Part shown: in pieces, positions 22,722 through 33,714 of the stretch
Layout: each line of letters opens with the position of its first letter
How positions within the stretch are numbered: position 1 is the stretch's first letter
NCBI GenBank assembly: GCA_030762935.1
Contig: CM060899.1
Coordinates: 61,120,501-61,184,500 of the forward strand
Length of the DNA: 64,000 nt
Origin: Hymenopus coronatus
Lineage: Eukaryota > Arthropoda > Insecta > Mantodea > Hymenopodidae
Direction: 5' to 3'
The notes under the pieces: generated by a model
What the model saw: only the letters and a program-made list of their open reading frames with translations
Databases searched by the model: none
What the model was told of the DNA's origin: nothing
Translations under genes and position numbers: made by a program

Positions 22722-23132
22722 TTTCATTTCATTTTTATTTTGTCTAAAACCATTATACAGGCATTGAAAGCAGTACATACCTTGTCATAATACATTACAA
22801 ACCAAGATCACAAAATTTATCATTAAAATATTCATGTATAGAATAAAAAGGATGTCTGACTAACCATATATATATCCTGGACTTAACATTCTGCATGTTT
22901 AAACATTTAACACTATCAGGCAAATTGTTATACAACTTAATACCTAAGTACTTATAACTATTCTGAGATTTCGTTAATCGATAATATAGAATGTTTGCAT
23001 TGGACCTGTATCTAGTACTATAACTATGAATATCCATCCTCAAAATATGTCCATAACGAGAGGCATGTATATATACTAAATTATCTAAAATATAAAGATT
23101 ATAAATAGGGGGTCTACATGGGGTTATATTGG
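22722..23132 (-). pseudogene. LINE ORF2 C-terminus with 3' tail, 5' truncated
   Basis: Minus-strand open frame 23043-22795 contains YLGIKLYNNLPDSVK and, near its end, VRHPFYSIHEYF. The 'GikLyN.LP..ik' and 'FYsv.Eyl' blocks close many CR1/RTE-type LINE proteins. Past the stop the 3' end runs to AAAATGAAATGAAAT at 22722, a short-repeat tail. Only about 410 bp remain. It interrupts a SINE-1 unit, whose missing end (CATCTCAAAATAATTTGAG) continues at 23139. Confidence 0.8.
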
Positions 23133-23306
23133 GATTGGCATCTCAAAATAATTTGAGATCGCCTTGTATGGTTTAACGGGAAACATTCGAGTCAGTTGAG
23201 AAGTCCAGTGCTATGGTAGCTCAGTGGTAGAGCAACCGGCTAGAGACCGGGAGATCCGTGGTTCAAATCCCGGCTATAGCATTGAATTTGTCAGTGTGAC
23301 TCTACC
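23133..23306 (+). mobile_element. tRNA-like SINE-1 copy
   Basis: Leader CATCTCAAAATAATTTGAG, then tRNA-like core 23210-23281 with A box TGGTAGCTCAGTGG and B box GGTTCAAATCC, then CAGTGTGACTCTACC. Confidence 0.8.
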
Positions 23307-23307
23307 T

Positions 23308-23545
23308 TCCTTGTAATTGGTTTCATTTTTAAACTGCTTAAACTTTTCTGAAACGAGAAGCTATCTTTCGTTTCATATCTTCTGTTTTAATTCTGCCCAT
23401 ATAAAGAGAACCGCATTTAAATTGTTGCCATTAGCGACCCGGTCTTTACAAGATTTGACTGTCACTTTAACCTAGTGTATACCCTTATTTCCCTTCTACT
23501 TACAAGGAAGCAAGTAATAAGATCATTTCTGCTAATGTTTAAATA
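23308..23545 (-). mobile_element. BH A-side fragment
   Basis: Body from CCTTGTAATTGGTTTCA to TTCTGCTAATGTTTA, lacking the last part of the A end. Confidence 0.7.
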
Positions 23546-23550
23546 AAAGA

Positions 23551-23942
23551 ATGTACATAGTGGATAGAAAAGGTATAGTATAGTATTCCACCCAGAAATT
23601 CGATATATATTTTGAGGGCTCCTGAGTCCGAAAAAGGCATTTTAGCTGAAGGTCTCTGACTGTGGAGAGCATAGCTCAAAAACGGTAAGTCGGTTAAATA
23701 CCCAAATTTTAAGTTCAGTATCTTCCTAAGGTGCGACACAAAGATTTTCAAGAAACCCCCCCCCCCCTTCTACTCTTTACATGGAACATTTTGATTTTCT
23801 CAAAAGTAGATAACCGTTTTGATTAAAACACCGTATATTTTAGATATTTACATGGCAAATAAACTGTACACCTAAAATTTTCTGGGAATAGCCCCCAAAG
23901 AACTCTTTATTCCGCATGAATGTTGCATAACTGGTAAACCGT
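23551..23942 (-). mobile_element. BH element, left arm of an inverted pair
   Basis: Starts inside the B hairpin (TGTACATAGTGGATAGAAAAGG), has a short microsatellite and the palindrome region, and stops at AACTGGTAAACCGT where the mirror copy begins. Confidence 0.8.
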
Positions 23943-24352
23943 CTTTAGAAGCTATTTCTAAAACACTCAACATAATACATTTTGTGATAGAAATGGCTTT
24001 ATTATGTGGTATTTTAATCAAAATTATTAGAGCCATTTTTAAGAAAATCAACATTTTCGAAATTTTCTTCTATGTAAAGGGTAGTTTGGGGTGGAGGGAT
24101 TTTCTTGAAAATCTTCGTGTCGCATCCTTGGAAGTTACCAAACTTATATACAAAGTTTGGTTTTTAACGGTCTTTTCGTTTTTGAGCTATGCTGCACACG
24201 CACACACGGACTTTTTTCTGAAAATGCTTTTTTTGGACTCGGGGTCCTAAAAATGTATTTACGGTGAAATCTCGACACCGAATTTTTGGGTGGAATACAA
24301 TACTTCTCTATCCCTATGTTCATTGTACATACGGGGCTAGATAAAGTAAAAA
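23943..24352 (+). mobile_element. BH element, right arm of an inverted pair, GGGG-type hairpin
   Basis: Begins mid-body at CTTTAGAAGCTATTTC and runs to a GGGG-type hairpin (TATCCCTATGTTC against GTACATACGGGGCTA, about 24308-24343). With the left arm it gives outward-facing B ends around 23942. Confidence 0.8.
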
Positions 24353-24747
24353 TGTGTGTGGCACCACCGGAATAGCTTCCCAGTATCTCGCTGTTGCATA
24401 TACAAGTGTCGGAAAGTTTTGACACCAGCGCCACTCTATTTTTATTGACGAGACTACCAGGTTTGACGGTAGATGGTGTGCGCCTCCCCTGGAAGTATTT
24501 CAGGTGGCAACAGCTGCACTCCGGCACGATGTTGACGTTCACGTGTGGGGGGACTTTGAAGTTAAAAATAACTGGGCACTTCCAGAGAACCACCTCAACT
24601 GGAGCTGGGCGTATGTGATATTTCTCAAGAGGTTATGTAGGCTGTCACGCAAGCTATGTATACAGTGTGTGAAAATGTAGCAACAGATTAGGGGTTATTC
24701 ACAATGAAAATTATGCATCAACCAGTGGCGGCTCGTCGTTATATGAA
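24353..24747. other. unassigned stretch, less AT-rich
   Basis: Open frames on both strands at 24394-24618 without a recognised domain. Composition is unlike the surrounding BH DNA, so it may be another mobile fragment or unique intron. Confidence 0.4.
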
Positions 24748-25031
24748 AAAAATCTGTTGTGCATTCGTAGACTTTGTCTACATCTCTGTAACAAATTATT
24801 GTTACTAAGCTTATTCTTCCATCCACTTCATGCTAATCGAGATAAACATCATAAAGTGTCGTATTACGTAGTTCCTTTAAGTAGAAGGGGAATAAGAGAA
24901 TTCACTAGGCTAAACCGACAGTTAAATGTTTTAAAATGTGGTTACTGTGGGATTCAAATCTGTTTCTTTGCAGGAGTTGACAAGTTCCTGTACGAGAAAA
25001 GTTAAAAGCATTTTAAAAACAAGAAATATCT

Positions 25032-25257
25032 GGACTGCTTCCGTGGTCGAGGTGTCAGCGAGCCGGGTTCGATTCCCAGCTGGGTCGGGGAATGTTTCTT
25101 TAACCAGAATTATTCCCTATCCCCCACAGAGTCTGGAAGTATGAATGTGAGAGTGAATGGGTCTAAACCTTCAGTAATACGAATTGTTTCACAAGTCAAA
25201 AGCCCCCTATATGACCATTGAAGTTAAAGGGGGATATAGAAATGAAGCTGTTAAAGA
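25032..25257 (+). mobile_element. tRNA-like SINE-2 with target-site duplication
   Basis: Inserted between two copies of AAGAAATATCT (25021-25031 and 25258-25268), which match the uninterrupted BH body. The head has TCCGTGGTCGAG (A-box region) and GGTTCGATTCCCAGC (B box), then TCTTTAACCAGAATTATTCCC and an AT-rich end. The duplication shows insertion by reverse transcription of a Pol III-type transcript. Confidence 0.9.
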
Positions 25258-25507
25258 AAGAAATATCTCGAAAACGGCAAACTCTGGCGGGAAATGTACC
25301 CATATGACAAACTGTGTGTTTTAATGAGATCTACATTTTTGGTATAGCAAGTTTTTGTCTATCTCTTATGGTTCACTGGTTATGCAAAATTCTGAAAAAT
25401 TCTTCCAGAATAAAGAGGTCTTCATAGGCTATTTCCAGAAAATCCAAGATATACGTTATATTTAATATACGATATTTTAATCAAAATCGTTAGCCATTTT
25501 TCAGAAA

Positions 25508-25510
<3 letters not shown>

Positions 25511-25541
<31 letters not shown>
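25511..25541 (+). repeat. poly(A) tract inside BH
   Basis: 31 A residues where other BH copies have AAAATCAAAATTTTCG. A local expansion. Confidence 0.95.
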
Positions 25542-25543
<2 letters not shown>

Positions 25544-25830
25544 GAAAAGTGAAAAGTGTTCCATGTTGGGGATGGGGAGGGATTTTCTTGAAAATCCTCG
25601 TGTGAATCCTTGGAATATGCTGAACTTATATACTAAGTTAAGTATTTAACTTTTCGTTTTTGAGCTATGCCGCGCACACATATACAAACATTGACATGTT
25701 TCTAAAAAAAACATTATTCGGGTTCTCAAAACATGTATTTCTGGTGAAATCTTTGTATCTAATTTTAAGATGGAATATTATGTGCAAATCTACTAAGTAC
25801 ATTGTACATACGTACTAGAGAAGTTAAAAG

Positions 25831-26035
25831 AGTTTCCAGAATTAATAGGAGTGTTTTCATCTGGTCGAAAATTCACGGCCGGAGCGAAGCGATGAAAACA
25901 CGAGTTGTATTTGATAAGACAATTTAGCGAAATAAACTATTAATAATTTATAATATATAGGAAGGGAGATTTTATGATTATAATACATTAGTTCTGAATG
26001 TTTTTTCCCCCTTTCTGTCTTTCTTCACTGCCTCC
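25831..26035 (+). repeat. repeat X, copy 2, with an 11-bp hairpin
   Basis: Shares its second half with 8600-8790. Contains a perfect inverted repeat GTGTTTTCATC (25851-25861) / GATGAAAACAC (25891-25901) with a 29-nt loop that includes GGAGCGAAGC. Confidence 0.75.
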
Positions 26036-26422
26036 TGAATTATGATATGGCCGACCGTGCCTACACCCAGTATACGAATATTGATAGCAACAATAGAAAT
26101 AGGAAACAATTATTTTATTTCAGCTTTTAATAAAATACATAAAATGGAAACAGATGTTATTTTATTTGAGGTTATTGCACTCGTCTCATACATAAATACA
26201 AAAATGATTATTTTCACTCCTTTTTTAAACTAAATATATTATGAACTGGATAAAACTTTAAATAAACTTTGTACAATTGTGGAACTGACAGTTATTAAAA
26301 GTGAAGATTTGCTGCCTGGATAGTTACCTTGTTACCATTATCCAAGACAGGAGATTAAACAATTGAACGTTAGGTGTGACAAGATTTCAAAGAAATGAAC
26401 ATCGGCTGCGATAATATGTTCC
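26036..26422. other. unassigned intronic sequence
   Basis: Very AT-rich; nothing recognised. Confidence 0.5.
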
Positions 26423-26658
26423 TAGCCCGCCTGGGTAGCGTGTCTGCCTCACATTCAAAAGGTCGTGAGTTCGAATCTCGCTTAGGGTGAGTTAACCCTG
26501 ATAAGGTTTTTTTTTTCGGGTTTTTCCGTTATCTTGAAAAGACGAATGTCTAGTAACTTTAGGCTCCATGGACCCTGAGATTGAGTAAAAGTTCACCAAT
26601 TTCATTCATCGTCCGATGTGACCATCCAGGTTAAAGGATGTTAAAGTTAAAAAATAAA
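26423..26658 (+). mobile_element. tRNA-like SINE-3
   Basis: Head: TGGGTAGCGTGTCTG (A-box region) and GAGTTCGAATCTCGC (B box). Body: TCCATGGACCCTGAGATTGA and TCATTCATCGTCCGATGTGA. Tail: A-rich. Flanked by AATATGTTCC and AATATCGTTCC, a likely imperfect target duplication. Confidence 0.75.
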
Positions 26659-26663
26659 AATAT

Positions 26664-27077
26664 CGTTCCATTCAGATGACCGCGATTGGTCGAAATTTGC
26701 CAATCTCGGCCGTTGTATTGGCGCTTTAATAGTGGAGCTGAATTGTCAGCTATAGATTTCACATACTTAATGAGAGTTAATTTCCAGAATCTGCCATAAC
26801 GAGGAGTTAGGATCTAATGGTTTATTTGGACAATGAAAAGAAAGGAAAAAGGAATTCGGACGAGGACGTGGGAGAGGTCGAATAACTTGTGAATCCGTGC
26901 AGAACCTCACACTTCACTTTCAGAATGACGTGTAGGTACCGAACTCATTTGTTAAAGTTCGCTTATTGCTTCTCTATTGTCTTACTTCAGTAAAAACTCA
27001 CGGCTTATGTCTGAAGATGCCATCTGCCGTTGTTGGTATTATCGAATAGTCTATAATAACGCTACAGAGAGATTTTT
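26664..27077. other. unassigned intronic sequence
   Basis: No repeat or coding signal recognised. Confidence 0.5.
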
Positions 27078-27195
27078 TTGCTTTCTCTAGCACGTTTGTA
27101 CAAAGTATGTAGGAGATAGGGAAACCATTATATTTCACACAAAATTCATAGCGAGATTTCACCGAAAAAACACATTTTGAGAGTCTCTCGAATAC
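27078..27195 (-). repeat. solo BH B-end monomer, inverted
   Basis: CTTTCTCTAGCACG start, eroded hairpin, GCGAGATTTCACCG block and ATTTTGAGAGTCTCTCGAAT end. Confidence 0.65.
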
Positions 27196-27389
27196 AACAA
27201 ATTCCCACATCACACCTGGTTGTTCGGGCGTAAAAATCCTAGCATAGCTTCCTTCGGAAGGGAAGTAAAGCTGTTGGTTCCGTGTTGTAGATTTACGGCA
27301 CGTAAAAGAACCGTTAAGCCTGTTACAGAAGCCTCTGAGCAAAATTAAGCGGTCTACATTGAAAACCATAGTAGTTAAATAAGACTTCA
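27196..27389 (+). mobile_element. SINE-4 body, 5' truncated
   Basis: TTCGGGCGTAAAAATCCTAG, CTTCCTTCGGAAGGGAAGTA and GATTTACGGCACGTAAAAGA. The same body occurs at 57240-57480, where a tRNA-like head precedes it. Confidence 0.65.
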
Positions 27390-28245
27390 TTTTTACTTTC
27401 TCCATACGCACTATGTACATAGTGTATAGAGAAAGTATTGTACTCCACCAAAAATTCGATACCGAGATTTCACCGGAAATATATGTTTTAGGGTCCCCAA
27501 TATCCAAAAAAAGCATTTTTACAAAAAGGTCCGTGTGTGTGTGTGTGAACACATAACCCAAAAACGAAAAGTCGGTAAAATACCAAACTTGGTATTTAAG
27601 TTTAGTATCTTCCAGGGATGCGACACGAAGATTTTGAGAAAAATCCCCCCACCCCAACTACCCTTTACATGGAACTTTTTTCGAAATTTTTGATTTTCTC
27701 AAAAATGGCTCTAACGATTTTGATTAAAATTTCGGATATTAAACACATTTACCTGACAAATGAAATGTATATCTTGAATTTTCTGGGAATAGCCTCTGAA
27801 GATTAGTTTATTCTGGATAAATTTTACTAAATTTTGAATGACTGCTAAACCGTAAGAGATGGACAAAAACTTACTACACAAAAAATGTAGAGCACTTTAA
27901 AACACACAATTTATGTTAAATACATTTTTTTCGTGGAATTCGTCGTTTTTGTGACATTCCTTATTTTTGGTTTCTGCTATGAAAAACGTATACGTTTCTC
28001 ATACAGGAACTTGTCAACTCTATCCATATAAACAAAGGAACTTCATTGACATAGCAACCAGCTTTTGACTATCACTTTAACCTACGGTTCTCCCTTATTT
28101 CGCTTCTACTTACAAGGAAGCGAGTAATAAGACTATTTCTGCTAAGTTTTTCTGATTAGCATAAAATAAATAGAAGTATAAGCTTTTTAAGAATTATTTG
28201 TTGCAGGGATATGGAGAAAGTCATGTGAATGGTACACATCAGATT
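27390..28245 (-). mobile_element. BH element, full length (first of a tandem pair)
   Basis: B hairpin at about 27396-27436, (GT)n at 27533-27546, palindrome at about 27580-27602, A end ending at CAGATTTTT, which is also the first base run of the next copy. Confidence 0.9.
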
Positions 28246-29101
28246 TTTACTTTCTCTTTACGCACTATGTACATAGTGTATAGAGAAGGTATTGCACTCC
28301 ACCCAAAAATTCGATACCGAGATTTCACCGGAAATATATGTTTTAGGGTCTCCCAATATCCGAAAAAAAGCATTTTCACAAAAAGGTCCGTGTGTGTGTG
28401 TGTCTGTGAACACGATAACTCAAAAACGAAAAGTCGGTAAAATACCAAAGTTGGTATTTAAGTTTAGTAACTTCCAGGGATGCGACACGAAGATTTTGTG
28501 AAAAATCCCCCACCCCCAACTATCCTTTACATGGAACTTTTTTCGAAAATTTTGATTTTCTCAAAAATGGCTCTAACGATTTTGATTAAAATTTCGTATA
28601 TTAAAGATATTTACGTTACTAATAAAATGTGTATTTTGAAAGTTATGGGAATAGCCTCTGAAGAGTAGTTTATTCTGGATGAATTTTACTGAATTTTGAA
28701 TAGCTGCTAAACCATAAGAAATGGACAAAAACTTACTACACAAAAAATGTAGAGTACATTAAAACACACACTTTATGTTATATACATTTTTTTCGTGGAG
28801 TTCGTCGTTCCTTTTTTTTTGGTTTCTGCTATGAAAAACTTATACTTTTCTCAAACAGGAACTTGTCAACTCCTATCCATATAAACAAAGGAACTTCATT
28901 GACATAGCAACCAGCTTTTGACTATCACTTTAACCTATGGTAGTCCCTTATTTCGCTTCTACTTACAAGGAAGCAGGTAATAAGACTATTTCTGCTAATT
29001 TTTTTCTGATTAGCATAAAGTAAATAGAAGTATAAGCTTTTTAAAAATAATTTGTTGCAGGGATATAGAGAAAGTCATGTGAATGGTACACATCAGATTT
29101 T
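28246..29101 (-). mobile_element. BH element, full length (second of a tandem pair)
   Basis: Same landmarks as its neighbour and very similar to it along the whole length. B hairpin at about 28250-28290, (GT)n at 28389-28402, A end ending near 29101. Confidence 0.9.
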
Positions 29102-29286
29102 CTTTTTGAACCTGATTGATATAGAAACAAAAGAAATCGCAATACGGGTATGAACTCAAAGAGCTCACGTGTGGTAAAACAGTTGCAATGTTTGTTTTGA
29201 TATATAGAATGAAATGTTAATACCATCTTTCAGCTGTTTAGTGGTTTTCAGCGTTGACTACGCGGACCATAAACTTCTCTTCTCAG

Positions 29287-30085
29287 AAAAAATCTGATGT
29301 GTACTGTTCACCTGAGTTTCCGTACATTACTGTAACAAATCATTGTTAAAAAGCATATTCTTCTATCTACTTCATGATAATCGAGATAAACATTAGCAGA
29401 AATTGTCTTAATTGCTTGCTACCTTGTAAGTAGGAGGAAAATAAAGGAATACACTAGGCTAAAACGATAGTCAAATCTTTTAAAAGCTGGTTGCCAAGTG
29501 GTTGAAATCTGTTTCTATGCAGGGCCAGGAGTTTATAACTTTCTGTGTGAGAAAATTTTAACTTTTTTAAATCTGAAATAATTAACAAGGAGTATCTCAG
29601 AAATGGTCAGCTCCACGAAAAAAAAAAAAAAAACAACTTATATCACATAAATTGTGTGTTTTAACGTGATCTACATTTGTTGTGCTGTAATTTTTTGTGT
29701 AACTCTTACGGCTTAATAGTTACGTAAAATTCAGCAAAATTCATTCAGAATAAAGAGGTCTTTAGAGGCTATTCCCAGAAAATTCAAGACATACATTTTA
29801 ATTTCCATATAAATGTCTTTAATATACGGTATTTTAATCAAAATCGTTAGAGCCATTTTTGAGAAAATCTTCTCGCATCCCTAGAAGATACTAAATTTAA
29901 ATGCCAAATTTGGTATTTTACCGACATTTGTTTTTGAGCTACGGTGTTCCCTCTCGCATGCATACACGTGGGTAGGTGGGTCTTTTCTAAAAATGCCCTT
30001 TTTGATACAGGAGAACCTAAAACGACGAATTGTAGGGTGGAGTGAATGCCTTCTCCACCTACGTACTATGTAGAGAACGTAAAAA
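29287..30085 (+). mobile_element. BH element, shortened B end
   Basis: A end at 29289 (AATCTGATGTGTACTGTTCA), A-run at 29619-29633, palindrome at about 29898-29917. The B hairpin is reduced to CTACGTACTATGTAGAG (30058-30074). Confidence 0.8.
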
Positions 30086-30130
30086 TGTCTCCACCGCCAG
30101 TAAAACTTGTTTACGAAAGAAAAAAAAAAC

Positions 30131-30377
30131 AATGCATTCACCCGGAGGTTCCGAGTTCGATTCCCGACTGGGGCGAGGCATTTTAACGATAATTATTCCC
30201 TATCTACCACTGAGTCAGGAAGTATGTGAAAGTGTGTGTGTGTGTGTGGGGGGGGGGTTTAAGGAAAATAAAACGATTTAAACCCAACGTAAAGAACCTG
30301 CAGACGAGTTTTTTTCTAATACAAAGTCCCCAACATGACCTTAGATGATAAAGGGGGCTATATAAATTAAACAAATG
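30131..30377 (+). mobile_element. tRNA-like SINE-2, 5' truncated
   Basis: Starts at CACCCGGAGGTTCCGAG, has B box AGTTCGATTCCCGACTGG and the family body (ATTATTCCCTATC, ATGACCTTAGATGATAAAGG). A (GT)n then G-run lies at 30231-30256. Confidence 0.7.
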
Positions 30378-31076
30378 AACTACATAACGACTATCAAATG
30401 TTTCTTTCTCATAGCAGGCTTTGTATCCAACCAATATTTTAATTCACCTATTGCGTACTATATTTTAATGAATATTAAAATAGTTGCGATACATGCGTGT
30501 TAGTGTATTTGCAGAATATTGCACATTGAAAAGACTCATATTCGTTTCATCTTTTCAAACTTTTCCTCGATTCTTGTAATAGTGCACTCCCCATACTTGT
30601 GTCGCAGTATACTGTAACATTTCGGTGTTAAAAGTGAGCCATACAAAGTGGTGTGTGTTGAATGCGGTGAGGAAGTTTGTAACGAAGTGTATCGTATTTG
30701 AAGAGACAACAATAAGATTGTGCAGTAAATCCCACGGGACTGGACATGCAGGAGGCAACGACCGGTCTGGAAAGCTTGGAAAGTAGTCTCTCTCACGTGT
30801 TTGATGGATTGCACTTTTCTGCGCCAAAGAAGTTTGACAGCATTACAAGAAGTTAATGTTGCAGCACCAAAGGAACTGGCGAAACTGTGGTGAATGTGCC
30901 GGAAACTGACCATGCTGTGTTAGGAAGTGATTTTTGTTTGCGATAAATCTGCTTCTGAGAGTATAACTTGAGTTTTTCTGTAGCGTGATGCATGATGAAT
31001 CGCTTCTTTTTACGCAGATATACTGTATTTATTTACTTATTATAGGACCATTTCTGCTAATGTTTAACTCGAATGA
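30378..31076. other. unassigned stretch with two overlapping open frames
   Basis: Minus-strand frames of 125 codons (30913-30536) and 90 codons (30827-30555) overlap in different frames. Neither shows a domain I recognise. May be a decayed mobile element or chance. Confidence 0.35.
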
Positions 31077-31250
31077 CCTAAAGATTTTTAGATTAACGTC
31101 CTTTAACCTGGTTGGTCATATCGGACGATGAATGAAATTGATGAAATGATATCGGGTCCATGGAGCTTAAAGTTACTCGAGATTCGAACTCACGATCTTT
31201 TGAATGTGAGGCAGACACTCTACCACCACACTACCCCAGACGGGTTTACA
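31077..31250 (-). mobile_element. tRNA-like SINE-3, inverted copy
   Basis: Complement carries GTGTCTGCCTCACATTCAAA, GAGTTCGAATCTCG and the CTTTAAGCTCCATGGACCC body, matching 26423-26658. Confidence 0.75.
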
Positions 31251-31280
31251 CGGTCTTGCTATCTCAAATGCTTCAAGTGC

Positions 31281-32038
31281 GTTTTACTTTCTCTACATGT
31301 ACCGTGTAAAATGCCATGCCGAGATCACCGGAAATGCATATTTGGGGATACCCTGAATCCAAAGAAAGCATTTTTAGAAAAATGGCCCTGTCTGTCTGTG
31401 GGCAGCCTAGCTCAAAACGAAATGTCCTTTAAATACCAACTTTATCTTCCAAGGATGCGACGCGAAGATTTTCAACAAACCCCCCACCACCACCAACTAC
31501 CAACGATTTTGATAAAAGTCTACATTTATGATATGTACATGGCAAATAAGTTGAATATCTTGAATTTTCTGGGAAAGGCCTCTGGAGACCTCTTTAGTCT
31601 GGATGAATTTTTCTGAATTTTGCATAACTGGTAAACCGTAAGAGATAGACAAAAACTTAGTTATAGCTCTTTTAAACACACGATTTGTGTCATATACATT
31701 TCTTTTTCGTTGTGTTAACCGTTTTCGAGATATTCCTTGTTATTAGTTTGTTTTATAATACTTAAAAACTTTCCTGATAGGGGAACTTATCAACTCCTAG
31801 CCACGCAAAGAAACGGATTTCAATCCCATAGCAACCACATTTTAAAACATTTGACTGTTGATTTATCCTAGTGAATTTCCATATTTCACTTCTACTTATA
31901 AGAAACTAAGTAATTAAGACCGTTTTGCTAATATTTATCTCGATTAGCACGTAGTAGATAGATGAATAAACGTATTATTATTAATGATAATTACAGAGAT
32001 GTAGAGAAAGTTATGTGAATGTAGAACATTAGATTTTG
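31281..32038 (-). mobile_element. BH element, B hairpin damaged
   Basis: Starts TTTTACTTTCTCTACATGTA, but the inner hairpin arm is deleted. Palindrome eroded. A end complete near 32038. Confidence 0.8.
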
Positions 32039-32567
32039 AGGTCAGACACGGGTTTCATGGCTCCGAGGTAGCTCAGGATTTTGCCATAATACGATAAACT
32101 CACGCATACTTGTTAACGGGTTCCATGCCGCACGTAAGTATAACTGCTCGAAGCGATAAGCTACGCATGAAATGTACACGTGCCGTCGGTTTGATGAATT
32201 AGGTTGAAACAATAGTCGTAATTTCCCAGCTATTTCAAACATCATTAGAATTGTTTCACAATGCAGTAACTTTAAATACGGCTTTTTGTCCTCTTCTATT
32301 GTCTCTCTGTTTCTAACATCCGTCTTTGTTCTCTCAACAAACCATTCAGATCTCTTCTTTGATGTTTTATTGACCGTCTTTTCTTTTAAGATATTCAAAA
32401 CAGTGGTGGCGTTTTAAAGTTCGAAAAAGTTAATCGCCAAAAAAGGATTTTCTGCCTTAGCAATGGTGGCAAGTCCAGCTGCCTCATAAGCAATAGGAAA
32501 GGTTATTTATGCAGGATTATTTGTAAATGCGATTTAGTGAAATTTGTAAAACCCACAGCGTTATACC
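32039..32567. other. unassigned stretch with a 118-codon minus-strand frame
   Basis: The frame at 32398-32042 encodes a basic, Lys/Glu-rich peptide with no family I recognise. Its composition is less repeat-like than other open frames here, so it may be a fragment of an unidentified coding sequence. Confidence 0.35.
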
Positions 32568-33660
32568 TTTTTACTTTCTGTACACGTAATATGTACATAG
32601 TGTATAGAGAAGGTATTGTATTGCACCCAAAAATTCGATACCGAGGTTTCACCGGAAATATACGTTTTAGAGCCCCCTCTGAATCCCTCCCAAAAGCACT
32701 TTTAGAAAAAAGTCCGTGTGTGTCTATGGGCAGCATAGCTCAAAATCGAAAAATCCGTTAAATGCGAAACTTGGTATTTAAAATCAGTATCTTCCAAGGA
32801 TGCGACACGAAGATTTTCAAGAAATTCCTCCCACCGCCAAATACCCTTTACATGGGGAAAAAAATCGAATATTTTGATATTCTCAAAAATAGCTAACGGT
32901 TTTGATTAATATATTTACTTGACAAATAAGGCGAGTATCTTGAAATTTCTGGGAATAGCCGCTGAAGACTACTTTATTCTGGTTGAATTTTTCTGGATTT
33001 TGCATAATTGGTCAACCGTAAGAGATGTACAAATACTTACGACGTAAAAATGTAATCTCATTAAAAACACACAGTTTGTAATATACATATTTTAAGAGTT
33101 GACAGTTGTCGAGATATTTAGAGTTTTTTGTTTCAGTTTTTTAGGTACTTAAACTTTGCTCATACGGGAGTCACTTTCTTTTCGTCATTCTTCTGTTTAC
33201 TCCTATCAAAGAAACAGGACCAAATTTCAATTCTCACCTAGCAACAGGCTTTTAAAACATCTGACCATCGATTTAGCCCAGTGTGTTCCCTTATTCCCCT
33301 TCCACTTTCAAAGAAGTAAGTAATAATACCAATTCTGAAGCACGTAGGCTTTCACTGCCAGTGCAATTAGACAATTCATGAATTTCCAGGCTTGTAAGGC
33401 TGTTGTATATTTGTAGGTCGAAAAACAAAGCAACGCTTGGGCCTCTCCACTGATGCTCGATGCAGCTTGGGGTGAAACGTATGGAAAAACAATTTCCAAT
33501 AGACCACGGCCAATGAACTGGGAAATCCGTGTATTATCTAATACAAATTTTGGAAATGTTTATCTCGTTTAGCAGGACATAGATAAAAAGAATATTTAAT
33601 AAAGAAAGGTTGTGGCACAGCTAGAGAAAGTCTTGTGAATGGAACACATCAGATTTTTTT
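32568..33660 (-). mobile_element. BH element with about 190 bp of foreign insert
   Basis: B hairpin at about 32572-32612, palindrome region at about 32768-32790, A end near 33660. Between about 33343 and 33535 the A-side body is interrupted by less AT-rich DNA of unknown origin, and then resumes at GAAATGTTTATCTCG. Confidence 0.8.
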
Positions 33661-33714
33661 CCGTAAATAATAAGAAACACGTGTCCGGGGTCCGATTGTG
33701 TAGTCAAGATCTAA

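Larger units (their letters stand above)
24748..25830 (+). mobile_element. BH element interrupted by a SINE
   Basis: A end at 24748. The body breaks at 25031 and resumes at 25258 after a SINE insertion. It ends in an unusual hairpin (TACTAAGTACATTGTACATACGTA, about 25793-25816). About 860 bp without the SINE. Confidence 0.85.

Noticed and set aside
24144..24593. 149-codon open frame on the minus strand
   Set aside because: Half is BH repeat; the rest has no recognisable domain.
26998..27657. 219-codon open frame on the minus strand, the longest in the window
   Set aside because: It runs through a complete BH B half, a SINE-4 body and a solo B end, with a VCVCV/THTHT stretch from the microsatellite. 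A chance frame across three repeats.
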